A stretch of 54,376 nt of DNA, from positions 1-54,376 of the forward strand of contig DURT01000071.1 of assembly GCA_012843025.1 (NCBI GenBank), in the 5' to 3' direction. The notes under the pieces were generated by a model. That model was not told the origin of the DNA. It made no database searches and saw only the letters and a program-made list of their open reading frames with translations. The DNA comes from Tissierellia bacterium (GTDB taxonomy: Bacteria; Bacillota; Clostridia; Tissierellales; Sedimentibacteraceae). Made by a program: the position numbers and the translations under genes. Shown in pieces: positions 52,674 through 54,376 of this stretch (its first letter is position 1; each line of letters starts with the position of its first letter).

Positions 52674-52850
52674 TTAATTTAACACCTTTTTATCCTGTTT
52701 AAAGTAAACAGCGCCTTTAGGACAACTTTTCACACATTCCATGCATAAAATGCATTCTGTCCCGTTTTGCCTGCTTCTTATACATCACTGCTCATAGTGT
52801 ATTCTCCCATCTCTTAACTCAATAACACCTAAGTCTGTATTGTTCGAAAT
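52674..52850 (-). pseudogene. Remnant of a 4Fe-4S protein
   Basis: On the minus strand, one frame reads GVIELRDGRIHYEQ, then an in-frame TGA (52787-52785), then CIRSRQNGTECILCMECVKS and CPKGAVYFKQDKK before a stop at 52676-52674. This is the C-terminal end of a ferredoxin-like protein (C-x2-C-x2-C-x3-CP). There is no start or ribosome site and the frame is interrupted, so it is a decayed gene. It explains part of the otherwise empty 52558-52968 stretch. Confidence 0.6.
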
Positions 52851-52968
52851 AATTGAAATTTATTGTTGTCCTTTAAGTTGCTACATAGTTTTCTTTTTCT
52901 TATGCTACTACTCTTTTTGCTATACCATAAATAATTTTAATATAAATCTATGTTTTACGCAGCCTTTC

Positions 52969-53685
52969 TTAGAGTTCATATTTATTATTTTTTATCTCAA
53001 CAAATATTGGCATATGGTCACTTGCACTGAGCCTTTTCTGGGGATTTCCTATTTCAAATTTAGATAGCGAATCATAAAACGTTTTCGATTTCAATATATA
53101 ATCAACATGGTAAGGCTTCTCTGTATTTTTTTTATGATAAAGCGTCGGTATCGTTTCTTTCCCCTGCTCTTCGTTATAATATAGATGATATAAACTCTTT
53201 ATACCCAACTCTTTTAATTCGTTAAAAACATCGCTATGGTTCCACCATCTGTCCCAAACATCCCATATCTTATTGCTATTAAAATCTCCACCGATTATAA
53301 TGTCCTTATCACGAATATTATCTTTATTTAATTTCAAGTACTTCCACATCTGTCCTATGTATCCGAATGTCGGAGAATTGGCATAATGACACCATACGCC
53401 CAGTATATGAAAACCATCACTTACTCTGCATGATATAAAGTATTTGTTTCCCCCAGAATCCCATAGGTTGTCTTTTAGTTTATGCTTACTAAATACTGCC
53501 AATCCTTTATTCTTATTATCGCCCACCCATATATAATTAGGCATACATATTTTAAATTCTTTTGGGTATTCAACTTCATTAGGATTTTCACACTCTTGTA
53601 TAATCATAATATCACAATCGTATTCAATTATTTGTTTGCACTTTTTCCTAAATGCTCCGCTGCAATTCCAGGATATAATAAGCAT
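52969..53685 (-). CDS. Endonuclease/exonuclease/phosphatase-fold protein
   Basis: A 238-aa protein of the EEP superfamily (DNase I / exonuclease III fold). The catalytic pattern is complete: SWNCSG (Asn), IIQECE (metal Glu), IIGGDFNSN (Asp and Asn) and the C-terminal SASDHMPI (Asp-His). It has no signal peptide. The family covers nucleases and phosphodiesterases; the substrate here is unknown. AAAGGAAAGAT precedes the ATG. Confidence 0.83.
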   Translation of the reverse strand: MLIISWNCSGAFRKKCKQIIEYDCDIMIIQECENPNEVEYPKEFKICMPNYIWVGDNKNKGLAVFSKHKLKDNLWDSGGNKYFISCRVSDGFHILGVWCHYANSPTFGYIGQMWKYLKLNKDNIRDKDIIIGGDFNSNKIWDVWDRWWNHSDVFNELKELGIKSLYHLYYNEEQGKETIPTLYHKKNTEKPYHVDYILKSKTFYDSLSKFEIGNPQKRLSASDHMPIFVEIKNNKYEL

Positions 53686-54024
53686 ATTTATCTTTCCTTT
53701 TCATTTCAAAGTTAAAATGGGTAATTATATGAACTAATTTGTCGGTTATATAATCATTAGAATCTTTATTTCCTTTATATTTTTGCTTAGTCTATCGAAA
53801 ATCAATACTTTCATGGCTGCAATCATTATGCAAAGTCCATTCTCCTTGGCCCTTAAATCTTATCCCTGTCTATCCTCCCAAAAACAAAAACCGTAACAAT
53901 ACAGGGATTATCCTACATCTACTGCGAGGTTTTGGAACGAACTTTATTTTTATGGAATCAACTTTATTTGAATTATACAACTATACTAACACCATTGTTA
54001 TTATCTCCTAACTCTTTGTTGCAT
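53686..54024. other. Gene-poor stretch
   Basis: A 339-base AT-rich interval. On the minus strand a short frame between two stops reads TGIRFKGQGEWTLHNDCSHE (around 53800-53875), which looks like decayed coding DNA but cannot be assigned. I see no promoter, hairpin or RNA gene that I can support. Confidence 0.4.
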
Positions 54025-54376
54025 TTATTCTGCTTCATATCTTAATCTATAAAAGTATCTTACAAATTCACTCTCGTCTTTTATCGATTCTTTAAGCATG
54101 TTTAGAGTTCTCTTCCCGACTCTTCTATCAATCAATGCCAATGCTTTAACAATAGAATTGTCCGATTTCAATGATTCTTCAATAGGGGAATTTAAGAATC
54201 TTTCTACAGCCTCAAGAAAATCATATTGTAAAAAGATATCTTGTTCCTCTACTTTTTTATGTGCTATATCATTGATACTTCTATTTCTGGCTATTTGTGA
54301 TAATATATCTTCAGAAAAGCCTTCCCTTCTTAGTAACTCATATATTCTGTCTTGCTTAAAATCATCTTGCTCAAAA
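54025..54376 (-). CDS. 3' end of a conserved gene of unknown function, cut by the window edge
   Basis: An open frame enters from the right edge and ends at TAA 54027-54025. The visible 116 residues are charged and helical, including LLRREGFSEDILSQIARNRS and the conserved-looking end VKALALIDRRVGKRTLNMLK, finishing in FYRLRYEAE. The last stretch resembles short conserved proteins of unknown function that carry LDRRVGKR near their C-terminus. The start lies outside the window. Confidence 0.7.
   Translation of the reverse strand, partial: FEQDDFKQDRIYELLRREGFSEDILSQIARNRSINDIAHKKVEEQDIFLQYDFLEAVERFLNSPIEESLKSDNSIVKALALIDRRVGKRTLNMLKESIKDESEFVRYFYRLRYEAE

Noticed and set aside
52785..52787. In-frame TGA read as selenocysteine in the 4Fe-4S fragment
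   Set aside because: TGA precedes a Cys codon in a plausible frame, but the fragment lacks a start, ribosome site and upstream domain; decay is the simpler explanation.
1..54376. tRNA or rRNA genes, CRISPR arrays, insertion sequences, prophage, replication origin
   Set aside because: I looked for cloverleaf 3' ends, regularly spaced repeats, transposase or integrase motifs and DnaA-box clusters while reading and saw none I could support.

Overview
The window is AT-rich chromosomal DNA of a Gram-positive, anaerobic, amino-acid-fermenting bacterium, most likely a member of the Clostridia or Tissierellia. Signs of this are the split glycine decarboxylase (gcvPA/gcvPB), enzymes of the lysine-fermentation pathway (kdd, kce), lipobox signal peptides, a long SRP RNA, GerMN and YaaL-type proteins, and strong AGGAGG-type ribosome binding sites. 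Most genes lie on the minus strand. I see no tRNA, rRNA, CRISPR array, prophage or insertion sequence.

Layout. 1-3362: the first codons of an unknown gene, an orphan OmpR-type response regulator, and an exported flavoprotein reductase of the fumarate/urocanate reductase type with a covalent-FMN domain. 3362-5312: a convergent type II restriction-modification pair (MjaI-like endonuclease and a methyltransferase with a C-terminal nuclease-like fold). 5442-9364: a class V aminotransferase, a cation/proton antiporter and a stand-alone GMP synthase ATP-pyrophosphatase subunit. 9505-13903: the glycine cleavage system gcvT-gcvH-gcvPA-gcvPB. 14140-15475: a tiny Asn-rich protein and an AEC carrier. 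15586-20811: a branched-chain amino acid ABC importer (livJ-H-M-G-F) ending in a CBS-ACT protein. 20965-24000: small proteins, a GerMN protein, an ECF S-component and the SRP RNA. 24041-30933: a heterodimeric ABC exporter, ApbE flavin transferase with a two-repeat putative flavin lipoprotein, and an IclR regulator. 31295-34634: miscellaneous housekeeping genes. 34734-39161: two large c-di-GMP (GGDEF-EAL) proteins. 39522-40896: a B3/B4 protein and a YcxB-like protein.

41034-48286 is the most interesting block. A sigma-54 activator (677 aa) carries, as its sensor, a full-length copy of 3,5-diaminohexanoate dehydrogenase (Kdd). It sits directly upstream of an operon that has a canonical GG-N10-GC sigma-54 promoter and a large paired inverted repeat about 100-125 bp upstream of it. 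The operon encodes Kdd itself, the 3-keto-5-aminohexanoate cleavage enzyme (Kce) and a complete TRAP importer (DctPQM). No lysine aminomutases are present here. I infer a self-contained system that imports a beta-amino or diamino acid, degrades it, and senses it through a recycled enzyme.

48395-54376 is an accessory, partly decaying region. It holds a nucleotidyltransferase, GNAT, a frameshifted methyltransferase remnant, a PIN toxin with an Xre-ImmA/IrrE partner, a truncated metallophosphoesterase, a broken 4Fe-4S protein, an endonuclease/exonuclease/phosphatase-fold protein, and the 3' end of a conserved gene cut by the window edge.

Recurring themes are amino-acid catabolism, extracytoplasmic flavin chemistry (reductase, flavin transferase, flavin lipoprotein) and c-di-GMP signalling. 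Many genes are closed by long perfect hairpins. Several starts have been placed downstream of the longest open frame because a strong ribosome binding site decides them; these are noted per gene.
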